This document shows positions 39,358 through 47,794 of a DNA stretch of 64,000 nt, piece by piece. This stretch comes from Psychrobacter urativorans (GTDB lineage Bacteria; Pseudomonadota; Gammaproteobacteria; Pseudomonadales; Moraxellaceae). Below the pieces are notes generated by a model. It was not told the DNA's origin. It was given only the letters and a program-made list of their open reading frames with translations, and ran no database searches. The position numbers and the translations under genes were made by a program. The stretch is from assembly GCF_904846695.1 (NCBI RefSeq), contig NZ_CAJHBR010000005.1, forward strand, positions 1-64,000. The letters run 5' to 3'. Numbering within the stretch: position 1 is the first letter of the stretch; each line of letters begins with the position of its first letter.

Positions 39358-41037
39358 ATGAAGTTGAAAACTGAGTCATTGTTCCAATTCTCAGCACTAA
39401 CCGTTATTTTATTATTAGTAGCGTTTTATGGCGGTACTTATCTATTGTCTTTATTGATCAAAAAAGACAAAGAGTCGACTACTGGTTTTATGGTTGCTGG
39501 CCATAGCGTCGGTTTCGGTATGGGTGCAGCCAGTATGACTGCCACTTGGATTTGGGCGGCATCGTTTTATGCCGCAGCCACTTCCGGCTATAAGTATGGT
39601 ATCTCAGGGCCTATACATTATGGCTTTTGGGGTGCATTGATGATTTTATTCATCTACCCATTCGGTATGCGCTTTCGTGAACTTGCGCCCAATGGTCACA
39701 CCTTGGGCGAGCTAATACATGCTCGCCATGGCTCATCAAGCCAATTAATTTTAGCCATCTCTAATATTATGGGCAGCTTAATTAGCTTGATGGTCAACTT
39801 TACCGCAGCGGGGGCGCTAGTGTCGGTATTGTCGCCATTATCATTCCAGACTGGGGTCATTATTGCTGGGGTTGGCGTGCTCAGCTATACCTTAACTTCA
39901 GGCTTTCGTGCCTCAGTATTTACCGATTTTGCCCAGCTAGTTGCCTTGATGGCGATTGGCGTAGTGATTATTCCAGCGGTGTTATTTGCCATGGGTGGTC
40001 CCTCAGTAATGGTCAGCGGATTATCCAACTTGACCTTACAGCAGCAAGACTTCTTCTCCTCTGAAGCGTTTTTTCAGCAAGGTGCACCGTTCTTTGTCGC
40101 TGTACTGGCTTATGCTATCGGTAACCAAACTATCACTCAACGACTATTCGCGATCGATAAAACCAAAATTAAAGCCACTTTTATCACAGCGACTGTCGGC
40201 TATGCCGGTATCGTTATTGGTCTAGGCATGATTGGCCTGATGGCGCTAACCATCGGTATTGAGCCCTTAGATGACAATATGAATAATCTGATCCCACAAA
40301 TGGTCAGCACTTATCTGCATCCGGTGTTTATCGCCCTATTCTTTATCTTAGTCATTGGCTCCTTGTCGTCAACGGCTGATTCAGATCTATCGGCGCTCTC
40401 GACGATTATGATGGCTGATGTTTATGCCAAGAATATCGCCAAAAAAGGAGGGGTAAAACCAAAAACAATGATGCTAGTTGGCCGTGGGACGATGATTGTC
40501 GCCACTGCTGCTGGGCTTATATTCGCAAGCTTTAAGCTGGACATTCTAGTGATGCTAGTATTTGTAGGCGCGTTATGGGGCGCAGTGGTGTTCCCAGTCA
40601 TTGCTAGTGTGTATTGGAATCGGGTAACCAATACCGCCTTTACCTCAGCAGTACTTGTAGGTTTACTGTTCTTCTGCATCGCTCGCTTCGAGTTGGTGCC
40701 TATTACTGGGGTTACTGCCCTATTCTTCGAAATTATGGCCAGCGTCGGCGCTTCAGTAGTCATTGGCCTGATGGTCTTTGGTTTCTTAGGTCGCAAGATG
40801 GGCTTACTAGCGGCCAGTATTGCACTGATATTCATGCTGATCTTTGCCACAGACTTCTTGCGTCAATATATGGTGCTTCTAGCCTCATTGACTGCTTACG
40901 GCGTCAGTACTATCGTCTGTATTGTCATCAGTCTTATGAGTAACGAGTACTTCGACTTTGATCTCATCCAACAGCGTGTTGGTGATTATGATAAAAAAGC
41001 AAAAATAACCCCAGTCGCTGATGTCAAAAGTAATTAA
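39358..41037 (+). CDS. Sodium:solute symporter (SSS family)
   Basis: Sodium-driven transporter with about 13 hydrophobic helices. SSS marks are the early FMVAGHSVGFGMGAASMTATWIW region, TLGELIHARHG, LTSGFRASVFTDFAQ and SSTADSDLSALSTI, which holds sodium-site residues. The N-terminal part resembles the urea/polyamine (Dur3-like) branch, but the substrate cannot be fixed from sequence. The ATG at 39358 is used; a TTG nine bases earlier is possible. A 44-residue membrane protein follows 79 bases downstream and is likely its partner. Confidence 0.88.
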   Translation: MKLKTESLFQFSALTVILLLVAFYGGTYLLSLLIKKDKESTTGFMVAGHSVGFGMGAASMTATWIWAASFYAAATSGYKYGISGPIHYGFWGALMILFIYPFGMRFRELAPNGHTLGELIHARHGSSSQLILAISNIMGSLISLMVNFTAAGALVSVLSPLSFQTGVIIAGVGVLSYTLTSGFRASVFTDFAQLVALMAIGVVIIPAVLFAMGGPSVMVSGLSNLTLQQQDFFSSEAFFQQGAPFFVAVLAYAIGNQTITQRLFAIDKTKIKATFITATVGYAGIVIGLGMIGLMALTIGIEPLDDNMNNLIPQMVSTYLHPVFIALFFILVIGSLSSTADSDLSALSTIMMADVYAKNIAKKGGVKPKTMMLVGRGTMIVATAAGLIFASFKLDILVMLVFVGALWGAVVFPVIASVYWNRVTNTAFTSAVLVGLLFFCIARFELVPITGVTALFFEIMASVGASVVIGLMVFGFLGRKMGLLAASIALIFMLIFATDFLRQYMVLLASLTAYGVSTIVCIVISLMSNEYFDFDLIQQRVGDYDKKAKITPVADVKSN

Positions 41038-41116
41038 TGAGCACTGACTGTTCTCTAACTAGAACCGGTTGATCCCCTATTAGATCAGCCTGACACTAAT
41101 CACATAAGGAGCTAGT

Positions 41117-41251
41117 ATGAGTAGTACGTTTATCTATGGGTTGTATATCTTAATTTGGCCAGTGATTACGCTTGGAGTGCTAGTACTTATTTGCACTGCA
41201 ACCTATCGCGATATCCAAAAAGCCCGCCGTAATAATAAAGATATTATCTAA
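41117..41251 (+). CDS. Small membrane protein, likely accessory subunit of the upstream symporter
   Basis: A 44-residue open frame with an excellent ribosome site (AAGGAG six bases before ATG). The product is MSSTFIYGLYILIWPVITLG, then VLVLICTATYRDIQKARRNNKDII. It has one long hydrophobic helix followed by a basic end, so it should sit in the inner membrane with its C-terminus inside. Its place 79 bases after the SSS gene and before a hairpin suggests co-transcription. Similar tiny proteins accompany other SSS transporters and are sometimes annotated as transporter small subunits. No function has been shown in this sequence. Confidence 0.8.
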   Translation: MSSTFIYGLYILIWPVITLGVLVLICTATYRDIQKARRNNKDII

Positions 41252-41270
41252 CACTCGAAATAGCCCTAAA

Positions 41271-41304
41271 ATAGCCGCACTGAGTCAAGGCTTAGTGCGG
41301 CTAT
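41271..41304 (+). terminator. Hairpin after the symporter unit
   Basis: ATAGCCGCACT (41271-41281) and AGTGCGGCTAT (41294-41304) form an 11-bp perfect stem. Only a weak T-rich stretch follows, so it is a probable but imperfect terminator. Confidence 0.6.
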
Positions 41305-41423
41305 CTTGGTTACTGATTTAGTAATAAGATTGCTATAACCCTAAGTAATAAACCCTTTGAGCAGTAATAAAGGCCTCAAAGCTCTAGCAATACTAAATAA
41401 AGTCACTTTATCTAAAAAATGTC

Positions 41424-41451
41424 TTGTAATTTAAAATATTTTTGCTAATAT
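41424..41451 (+). promoter_or_regulatory. Sigma70-type promoter of tRNA-Cys
   Basis: TTGTAA (41424-41429) and TAATAT (41446-41451) are 16 bases apart, about 14 bases before the mature tRNA. Confidence 0.55.
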
Positions 41452-41465
41452 AGTCAACCTTGATT

Positions 41466-41539
41466 GGCTGGATAGCAAAGTGGTAATGCACTGGACTGCA
41501 ACTCCTTGATCGTCGGTTCGATTCCGACTCCAGCCTCCA
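41466..41539 (+). tRNA. tRNA-Cys (GCA)
   Basis: Cloverleaf of 74 bases with encoded CCA. The acceptor stem pairs GGCTGGA with TCCAGCC, the anticodon loop is CTGCAAC giving anticodon GCA, and the T loop is TTCGATT. The discriminator base is T, as expected for cysteine. Confidence 0.96.
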
Positions 41540-41584
41540 ATTATTTAAGTTTTAAATATTTATTAGTAATAAGTTAATTTTAGC

Positions 41585-41612
41585 TTGCTTTATTAACTCA
41601 AATGCTTATAAT
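41585..41612 (+). promoter_or_regulatory. Sigma70-type promoter upstream of tRNA-Leu
   Basis: TTGCTT (41585-41590) and TATAAT (41607-41612) with a 16-base spacer. The distance to the tRNA implies a leader of about 60 bases. Confidence 0.55.
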
Positions 41613-41679
41613 AGCGACCACTATCTAACAAGTATATTGCTTACTTAATAGCAGCTACTTAGCAGATAATACAAGTTTT

Positions 41680-41766
41680 GCCCGGGTGGTGAAATTGGTA
41701 GACACAAGGGATTTAAAATCCCTCGCTAGCAATAGCGTGCCGGTTCAAGTCCGGCTCCGGGTACCA
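41680..41766 (+). tRNA. tRNA-Leu (TAA)
   Basis: An 87-base class II tRNA with a long variable arm (CTCGCTAGCAATAGCG). The anticodon stem-loop GGGATTTAAAATCCC gives TAA, the T arm is CCGGTTCAAGTCCGG, and CCA is encoded. It is very close to E. coli tRNA-Leu(UAA). Confidence 0.97.
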
Positions 41767-41778
41767 TATAGCAGTACT

Positions 41779-41817
41779 AAAAACACCGTAAATCATTATG
41801 ATTTACGGTGTTTTTTT
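41779..41817 (+). terminator. Rho-independent terminator of tRNA-Leu
   Basis: AAAACACCGTAAATCA and TGATTTACGGTGTTTT form a near-perfect 16-bp stem with a tight loop and a T tract. It begins 13 bases after the tRNA. Confidence 0.9.
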
Positions 41818-42240
41818 ATGGCTGTTACTATTTACTATTTAAATCCATTATCTTACTGCTAATTTCTATCTCTAAATCTTGGCTCTGCTAAGTCTTGACT
41901 CTACTAAGCGCTGATTTTAATAAATACTGCAAAATTCCTTTCTATCTATAGATTAAGCGGTAAGCTTTTACCCTATCGAAGCTTAGGTTTTGCCTATAAC
42001 CTTAGATGGACTGCAAAATCAGTCTTTAAGCGTGGTTAAACGACCCCTAGTGCTTGTAGAGATGCCCTTAGCCTACTGCTGTCCTCATTACGAATATATT
42101 TCTAAGTTTTTATTCGCCTTTGCTGACACGGCTACTGAGTTTCCTATATGATGATTCAATCCATTTCATTATTAATGATCCATTAAATTTAAGCTTTTTT
42201 CTTAGTAACAAAGGCTTTTTATTAGGTAAAAAGGTACTTT
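41818..42240. other. Intergenic region, no gene seen
   Basis: About 420 bases between the tRNA-Leu terminator and rluF. No open frame of note, no strong hairpin. It should hold the rluF promoter. Confidence 0.4.
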
Positions 42241-43230
42241 ATGTTTAACCCTTCCTCAACTCGTTTAAATAAATACATTAGCGAAAGTGGTATTTGCTCT
42301 CGAAGAGACGCTGATCGCTTTATTGAACAAGGCAACGTGTTCATCAATGGTAAGCGTGCTTCGGTGGGGCAGCAAGTAGTTGCTGGCGATACGGTAAAAG
42401 TGAACGGCCAACTCATTGAGCCCCAAGACGCTGATAATTTTGTTTTTATAGTCCTAAACAAGCCAGTGGGCATTGTCAGCACTACCGAAAGCTCCGAGAG
42501 GCACAATATTGTTGATTTTGTTAGACATAGTCTACGTATCTTCCCGATTGGTCGCTTAGATAAAGACTCACAAGGTGTCATCTTTTTGACCAACAATGGT
42601 GACTTAGTTAATAAGGTACTGCGGGCTGGTAATAATCACGAAAAAGAGTATTTAGTGACGGTAAACAAGCCGATAACTGATAGTTTTATCAAGGGTTTAG
42701 CTGGTGGTGTGCCTATGCTAGGTAGGATGACAAAAAAGTGCCCAGTGACTAAGATTTCGCCTAACGTGTTCAATATCACCTTAGTACAAGGGTTGAACCG
42801 CCAGATTCGTCGTATGTGTGAGCATTTCGGTTATGAAGTGGTACAGCTTGAGCGTACGCGGATTATGAATGTGAGTAACAAGGGTATTGCGGTTGGCGAA
42901 TGGCGAGATTTGACTCAAAAAGAGTTGGCTGTTTTACTTAAATCTATAGAAGGCTCTTCTTCAGATAGTAGTACTCCGGCTAAGAAATCTGCTAATGCCC
43001 CACGGAAAAAACCTCGTACCGATGGGCCATCTAAGTCTAAAGCGTCTACAGAAACAACGGGCGCAGCAAAGGGGAAAACTAGAAATCCTAAGGGCGGTCC
43101 TAAAAAGCCAGCAGGCTCTAAGGGTAACGATAGGCGTCCTTTTGGGGACAGTAAAAAACCTGGGCGCAATGGTAAACCCACTACCAACGGCAAGCGCCCT
43201 GCAAAAGGTCGCAGCTCTAAGCGCTCGTAG
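42241..43230 (+). CDS. rluF: 23S rRNA pseudouridine synthase RluF
   Basis: Pseudouridine synthase of the RsuA family; RluF of E. coli modifies U2604 of 23S rRNA and tRNA-Tyr. An N-terminal S4 RNA-binding domain ([20 protein letters not shown]) is followed by [10 protein letters not shown] and the catalytic aspartate in [42 protein letters not shown] and [10 protein letters not shown] are close to the E. coli protein. Beyond residue 240 is a long Lys/Gly/Pro/Ser tail of about 90 residues, probably disordered and RNA-binding. Confidence 0.95.
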   Translation: MFNPSSTRLNKYISESGICSRRDADRFIEQGNVFINGKRASVGQQVVAGDTVKVNGQLIEPQDADNFVFIVLNKPVGIVSTTESSERHNIVDFVRHSLRIFPIGRLDKDSQGVIFLTNNGDLVNKVLRAGNNHEKEYLVTVNKPITDSFIKGLAGGVPMLGRMTKKCPVTKISPNVFNITLVQGLNRQIRRMCEHFGYEVVQLERTRIMNVSNKGIAVGEWRDLTQKELAVLLKSIEGSSSDSSTPAKKSANAPRKKPRTDGPSKSKASTETTGAAKGKTRNPKGGPKKPAGSKGNDRRPFGDSKKPGRNGKPTTNGKRPAKGRSSKRS

Positions 43231-43249
43231 CGCCTGTGCGATGTAACTA

Positions 43250-43408
43250 AATCACTACTGTAGACCCAGTATCAGCCCAAAAGGCATGGACCATGATAGC
43301 CAAAGCGACAATCAAAGCCCATGCCTCACATTTAGGAAACAATAAAGACAATACATAGATTGCGCTTACCAAAAAGCGAATACTAATGATCTGCTTGCCT
43401 TTTATGGT
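43250..43408 (-). pseudogene. Possible remnant of a small membrane protein gene
   Basis: An open minus-strand frame of 53 codons that ends at a TAG at 43247. It reads TIKGKQIISIRFLVSAIYV, then LSLLFPKCEAWALIV, ALAIMVHAFWADTGSTVVI. The residue mix looks like two membrane helices, not random translation, but no ATG or good ribosome site exists and a stop lies just upstream. It is either a decayed gene or a short gene with an unusual start. Weak call. Confidence 0.25.
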
Positions 43409-43446
43409 TTACCACCATCAATACGCCTCTTCTTTTATTACAAAGC

Positions 43447-44469
43447 TTAGAGCTTATAGTGGTGGTAGTGGTCAACTAATTTGGCTTTTTGCGCCACTTC
43501 CAAAGCGACCGCTGCATCAAAGCTGGCGGCTCCGACCGACTTAAATAGTGTCACGCCTTTTTTATCGTGGTCTATAGTAATTTTTTGCGTGACCAAGTCG
43601 GCTAAATCGCCAGTCAAATCATCCCAATTCCAGTCGCAATCGTTAGCCGCATCCGCTTGGATTAGATCGCCAGCTTCATGACGACCACCGGGGGCATCAT
43701 CAATCACCACATGTGAGCAGGCCTCGATAACTGAGTCGCTGACTTCTTTCATATCGGGTTGATAGGCCCCTACCGCATTGATATGCGCATCAGCTTTGAT
43801 TTCACTCAGCTCAAACAAGCCTTCGGTAGCGCGGGTTGCTAAGTTAATCACATCAGCATCTTTTACCGCGCTTTTAATATCTTCACAAACTGTAAACGTC
43901 ACTGGCCACTGTGGATATTGCTCGGCAAACTTGGTTTTAAAAGTATTGGCGCCCTCAGTGGTTCTATTCCAAAGCGTCACTGTTTTGATATTACGGCAGA
44001 CGGTTAATACCGCATTAAGCTGCTCATACGCCATGCCACCACAACCGATTACCGCTACTTGCTCACTGTCCGGCTTCGCTAAATATTTGCTAGCTATACC
44101 GGACAGCGCTGCCGTGCGGACTTGGGTTACGTAAACACCATCCATAAATGCAAGGATTTCACCAGTATCGTTATTAGAGACAGTCACCACTGCAGTCGTC
44201 GTCGGCAAATCGCGTTTGGGGTTATCCGGGCAAATCGTTACCAGTTTCACGATAGCAAACTCTTCCTTGCCATCAAACAATACTGACGGCATCGATAGGT
44301 GCGTCCCAGTACTTTTATCACTGGCAGTAAAGGTGGGAATCACCAAACGCTCTGGACATTTTACCCACTCTGGATGCTCAGCTTGTAATACCAATAAGCG
44401 CTCAATGGCGTCAATAGCCACAACCATAGTCAATTGCTCTTTAACGGCTTGACTGTCTAAAATTTGCAT
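43447..44469 (-). CDS. Ornithine cyclodeaminase/mu-crystallin family protein, possible lysine cyclodeaminase or ketimine reductase
   Basis: NAD(P)-dependent enzyme of the ornithine cyclodeaminase family (340 residues). The catalytic lysine is in AIVKLVTICPDNP (Lys75), followed by VRTAALSGIASKYL, a Rossmann loop VAVIGCGGMAYEQL (138-151), and SVGAASFDAAVALEVAQ near the end. Family members cyclise ornithine or lysine to proline or pipecolate, or reduce cyclic ketimines such as piperideine-2-carboxylate. The neighbouring genes complete a pipecolate-to-2-oxoglutarate route, so lysine to pipecolate, or reduction of piperideine-2-carboxylate, is the likely job. AAGGAAG lies just before the ATG. The spacer to the next gene upstream is about 310 bases, so a separate promoter is possible. 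Confidence 0.8.
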   Translation of the reverse strand: MQILDSQAVKEQLTMVVAIDAIERLLVLQAEHPEWVKCPERLVIPTFTASDKSTGTHLSMPSVLFDGKEEFAIVKLVTICPDNPKRDLPTTTAVVTVSNNDTGEILAFMDGVYVTQVRTAALSGIASKYLAKPDSEQVAVIGCGGMAYEQLNAVLTVCRNIKTVTLWNRTTEGANTFKTKFAEQYPQWPVTFTVCEDIKSAVKDADVINLATRATEGLFELSEIKADAHINAVGAYQPDMKEVSDSVIEACSHVVIDDAPGGRHEAGDLIQADAANDCDWNWDDLTGDLADLVTQKITIDHDKKGVTLFKSVGAASFDAAVALEVAQKAKLVDHYHHYKL

Positions 44470-44779
44470 GGGGCTTCCTTGTCATTTTTATTAATAAAAA
44501 GTGTTTAATTTGATTGGTGTAGGCTGATGCTTTAGCGCAGCAACCTTATAAGTGTTATTTATTAAGTTGGGCTAAAGCCACAGCCTATAACGATTTTTAT
44601 AAAGGTAAGAAGGTCATGATAATCTTTAACTAAATATAAAAATTCATTTCGTACTTAATATGGGTAGCTGGGGGAAATTTATGCAGCCTTTGGCGAGTCA
44701 GAGACAGCTAGCACGCCAGTAAGTTTTTACCAACTATGGTAATGGCTCAAACTGCCTCAAACCTTACGATAATCTTTAT
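44470..44779. other. Spacer within the lysine cluster
   Basis: 310 bases between the D-2-hydroxyglutarate dehydrogenase gene and the cyclodeaminase gene. One short G-rich stretch near 44660-44720 stands out from AT-rich surroundings. I looked for a lysine riboswitch and saw none. Confidence 0.4.
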
Positions 44780-46249
44780 TTAAATATCAAAAATCTTACC
44801 GCGGTTCATAATACCATTGGGATCGAAGACCTTTTTAACCTCACGTAGATAGTCAATCTCGGTTTCGCTACGGCTATAGTGCAGATAAGGCTTTTTAGTC
44901 ATACCCACGCCATGCTCTGCAGATACTGAGCCACCATACTGCTGCACGATAGTAAAGATAGAGTCGTTCACGCTCTGGCATTTCTCGAAAAACTCATCTT
45001 TTGATAGCGTCTCTGGCTTTAAGATATTGAGATGCAAATTGCCATCGCCAATATGACCAAACCAGCAAATCTCAAAGTCAGGATATCGCGCATTGACCAC
45101 CGCTTCGATATCATGAATAAAGCTTGGCACATGAGTAATTAATACTGACACGTCGTTTTTATACGGGGTAAGTATGGAAATGGTCTCTGAGATATATTCG
45201 CGCAATTTCCACAAGTCCATCGCCTGGGCAATACTCTGACTCATCACCCCATCGACCACCCAACCATTGTCCATACACTCTTCAAAGATGGCCATCGCCT
45301 TGTCCATAATCGGCTCATAAGGCGCTTCAAATTCTAATAGTGCATAGTATTTTGTGCGGGCTTGAAAGGGCTCCTGCACATGACCAGTCGCCATTAACTT
45401 GTCAATCGCCACATCGTCAAAGAATTCAAACGCGGTCAAATCAATTTTGGCTTGGAATGCGGATAATACATTCATCACATGATCAAACTCATCCATACCC
45501 AGCACCATCACGGTCAAATCGTGCGGCGGACGATCCAGTTTTATTTGCGCTTCAGTGACGATACCTAAAGTCCCTTCGGCACCAATAAATAGCTGACGCA
45601 AATCATAGCCGGTAGCGTTTTTAATCATGCCGCGGTTCAGGTGCAAGATATCACCCTTGCCGGTTACCACAGTGAGGCCCATCACCCATTGGCGGGTCAT
45701 GCCATAGCGAATGACTTTAATACCGCCAGCATTAGTGCCGATATTGCCGCCAATTTGACTTGATCCTGCTGAGGCAAAATCAACCGGATAATACAATCCC
45801 TGCATTTCGGCAAACTGCTGCAATTGCTCGGTAATGACACCGGCTTGCACTTCTACCAGACGATCCGCCGGATAAAACTGACCGATTTTATTCATTTTAT
45901 CGAGGCTAACGACGATTTCACCATTGCTGGCAACCGCACCTGCCGATAGTCCAGTACGACCACCACTTGGGGTGAGGACAATGTTGTACTCATTGGCCAG
46001 TTTCACCAGCGCTTGTACTTGCTCAGTAGTTTTTGGAAATACGATAGCCGATGGTGCTGGCGCAAAGTGTTTGGTCCAGTCCTTGCCCCAATGCTCAAGG
46101 CTCGCCGTATCCATCTTAATTTGGCTCGCGTCATAACCATGCTGCGCTTGCAGATTAGCTAGCACCTGCTCAGTCATTGCTACCGTTGTGGCTAGCTCAG
46201 TTGCAGAAGTGGTCGATTCTAAAGTAGGCAGTGCTGAAACAGCAGTCAC
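44780..46249 (-). CDS. FAD-linked dehydrogenase, probable D-2-hydroxyglutarate dehydrogenase
   Basis: Flavoprotein of the FAD_binding_4 / GlcD type that oxidises D-2-hydroxy acids. The FAD-binding segments TPSGGRTGLSAGA and IGGNIGTNAGGIKVIRYG, then NATGYDLRQLFIGAEGTLGI, are clear. The C-terminal catalytic half shows WFGHIGDGNLHLN and SAEHGVGMTKK, where metal-binding histidines lie in D-2-hydroxyglutarate dehydrogenases. At 489 residues it is a single-subunit form without a fused iron-sulfur domain. In this cluster D-2-hydroxyglutarate from HglS is the fitting substrate; D-lactate is the main alternative. It starts at GTG with GGAG upstream. Confidence 0.87.
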   Translation of the reverse strand: MTAVSALPTLESTTSATELATTVAMTEQVLANLQAQHGYDASQIKMDTASLEHWGKDWTKHFAPAPSAIVFPKTTEQVQALVKLANEYNIVLTPSGGRTGLSAGAVASNGEIVVSLDKMNKIGQFYPADRLVEVQAGVITEQLQQFAEMQGLYYPVDFASAGSSQIGGNIGTNAGGIKVIRYGMTRQWVMGLTVVTGKGDILHLNRGMIKNATGYDLRQLFIGAEGTLGIVTEAQIKLDRPPHDLTVMVLGMDEFDHVMNVLSAFQAKIDLTAFEFFDDVAIDKLMATGHVQEPFQARTKYYALLEFEAPYEPIMDKAMAIFEECMDNGWVVDGVMSQSIAQAMDLWKLREYISETISILTPYKNDVSVLITHVPSFIHDIEAVVNARYPDFEICWFGHIGDGNLHLNILKPETLSKDEFFEKCQSVNDSIFTIVQQYGGSVSAEHGVGMTKKPYLHYSRSETEIDYLREVKKVFDPNGIMNRGKIFDI

Positions 46250-46490
46250 GGTATACGCTCCAAATAAACAAAAGCAGCGCCAGTTGTTTACTTACCCTAT
46301 CCAGCAAATCGACGGAGGAAATAAATAAACAGCACGCACTGCATCAAAAAACTAGGCCACTACGGTCAATTTTAACAACAACCAGCACAGTATTGAGCAA
46401 GGGTTAAAATATAAAATGGCTTGACTAGATTTAACACTAACTAGCTTCTGTCAGCTCAAATACTTTCCAAAGCTCAACTACTGTAGAAAA

Positions 46491-47777
46491 TTAAGCAATA
46501 ATCTTTAGACACTGGCCCATATGATACAAGGTCAGCCCCAGTTCGGTATAGCCCGATCGAAAGCCCGACATACCGACTTTAGCTTCTTTAATAGTCTTAA
46601 ACGGTAGGGGCAATACTGCCTTGTCACCTGAGATAATATAATCAGCAAAGCACTTGCCAATCATAGTACCAGTGGTAATTCCGCGACCATTAAAGGCGGT
46701 CGCAGCTAAGATACCGTCTTCAGGCTCAAAGATACGCATGATATGGTCTTGGGTAAAGCCAAAGTGACCGTACCACTCATACTGCCAATTAAACTTAGGT
46801 AGGTCTGGGAAATAGCTTTTTTGCACTACATTGGCCCAATTTTGATAAAAAGCTTTGGACTTCATTGCCTTGCCACCGACTGTACCCAATAGTAGCCGAC
46901 CATCTTTATCACGGCGAATACTCGATAGTGCCAGACGCGTGTCCCAAGATCCCATTTTATAAGGGAGTATTCTATCTGCTGCCTCACCGGTTAATGGCTC
47001 TGAGGCAATCTGATAGTAATCCACTAAGTAGAAGGTTTTTTTAATTTCCGTCCACTCGCCTTCCGTATAAGCATTGGTTGCGATGATAACTTTTTCAGCC
47101 TTTACCGCGGCATTAGCCGTACGCACATACCAATCATTACCCGACTTCTCGACCGAGATTACGGCGGAGTTTTCATAGATACGTACACCCAATTTTGTCG
47201 CGGCATCAGCCAAGCCATTGACGTAAGCCGATGGGTTGATGGTCCCTGCTCTATGATCAAGCAAGGCTTTATTGATGCTGGTAGTGCCGCAATATTCGTG
47301 GCAGCGTGCGCCGGTTAGCACCTCAGCATGGACACCGCGACGCGTCAACTGCTCGTAGCGAACGTCGACATCGGCTTCACCCTTGGCATTGTGCGCCATA
47401 TGGATATTGCCGGTGCGGGTATCTTGCGCTGCGATATTATAACGATCGATGATATCGAACACGAGGCTTGGGGCGTTGCTAAGCGCGGTACCCAAACGCT
47501 CACCCGCCTCCTCACCCATAATCAGATTGAGGTCATCGGGACGTGCCCAAGTGCCAGGGTTTACCAGACCGACATTGCGCCCTGAGCCACCGCTACCGAT
47601 GACTTTACTCTCTAATAACACCACCGCCACGCCTTGCTCTGCCAGATGAATGGCTGCAGACAGTCCCGTATAGCCACCGCCGATAATGCAGACTCGGGTT
47701 TGTGTTTCGCTAGTAAGCGAATCGTAGTAGTGAGTTTTGGGCGCCGTGACGCTCCACAAACATTGCTCTTGCAACAT
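46491..47777 (-). CDS. amaA: L-pipecolate oxidase-like FAD oxidoreductase
   Basis: DAO-superfamily flavoprotein (428 residues) resembling AmaA of Pseudomonas putida, which oxidises L-pipecolate to piperideine-6-carboxylate. The FAD motif VCIIGGGYTGLSAAIHLAEQG starts near residue 29, followed by GSGGSGRNVGLVNPGTWARPDDL, a characteristic stretch of this subfamily. Near the C-terminus GRGITTGTMIGKCFADYI closes the flavin site. Related PuuB/OrdL enzymes act on putrescine derivatives and share this fold, so the role relies on the amaB and hglS neighbours. AAGGAAG precedes the ATG. It lies 17 bases downstream of the NhaC-type gene. Confidence 0.85.
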   Translation of the reverse strand: MLQEQCLWSVTAPKTHYYDSLTSETQTRVCIIGGGYTGLSAAIHLAEQGVAVVLLESKVIGSGGSGRNVGLVNPGTWARPDDLNLIMGEEAGERLGTALSNAPSLVFDIIDRYNIAAQDTRTGNIHMAHNAKGEADVDVRYEQLTRRGVHAEVLTGARCHEYCGTTSINKALLDHRAGTINPSAYVNGLADAATKLGVRIYENSAVISVEKSGNDWYVRTANAAVKAEKVIIATNAYTEGEWTEIKKTFYLVDYYQIASEPLTGEAADRILPYKMGSWDTRLALSSIRRDKDGRLLLGTVGGKAMKSKAFYQNWANVVQKSYFPDLPKFNWQYEWYGHFGFTQDHIMRIFEPEDGILAATAFNGRGITTGTMIGKCFADYIISGDKAVLPLPFKTIKEAKVGMSGFRSGYTELGLTLYHMGQCLKIIA

Positions 47778-47794
47778 CTCAGCTTCCTTTTAAA

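Noticed and set aside
40422-40943. Frames on both strands inside the symporter gene
   Set aside because: They fall wholly within the SSS transporter coding sequence in other frames; no family resemblance.
44470-44779. Lysine riboswitch in front of the cyclodeaminase gene
   Set aside because: I looked for the conserved core of the LYS element on the minus strand and did not find it; a covariance search would be decisive.
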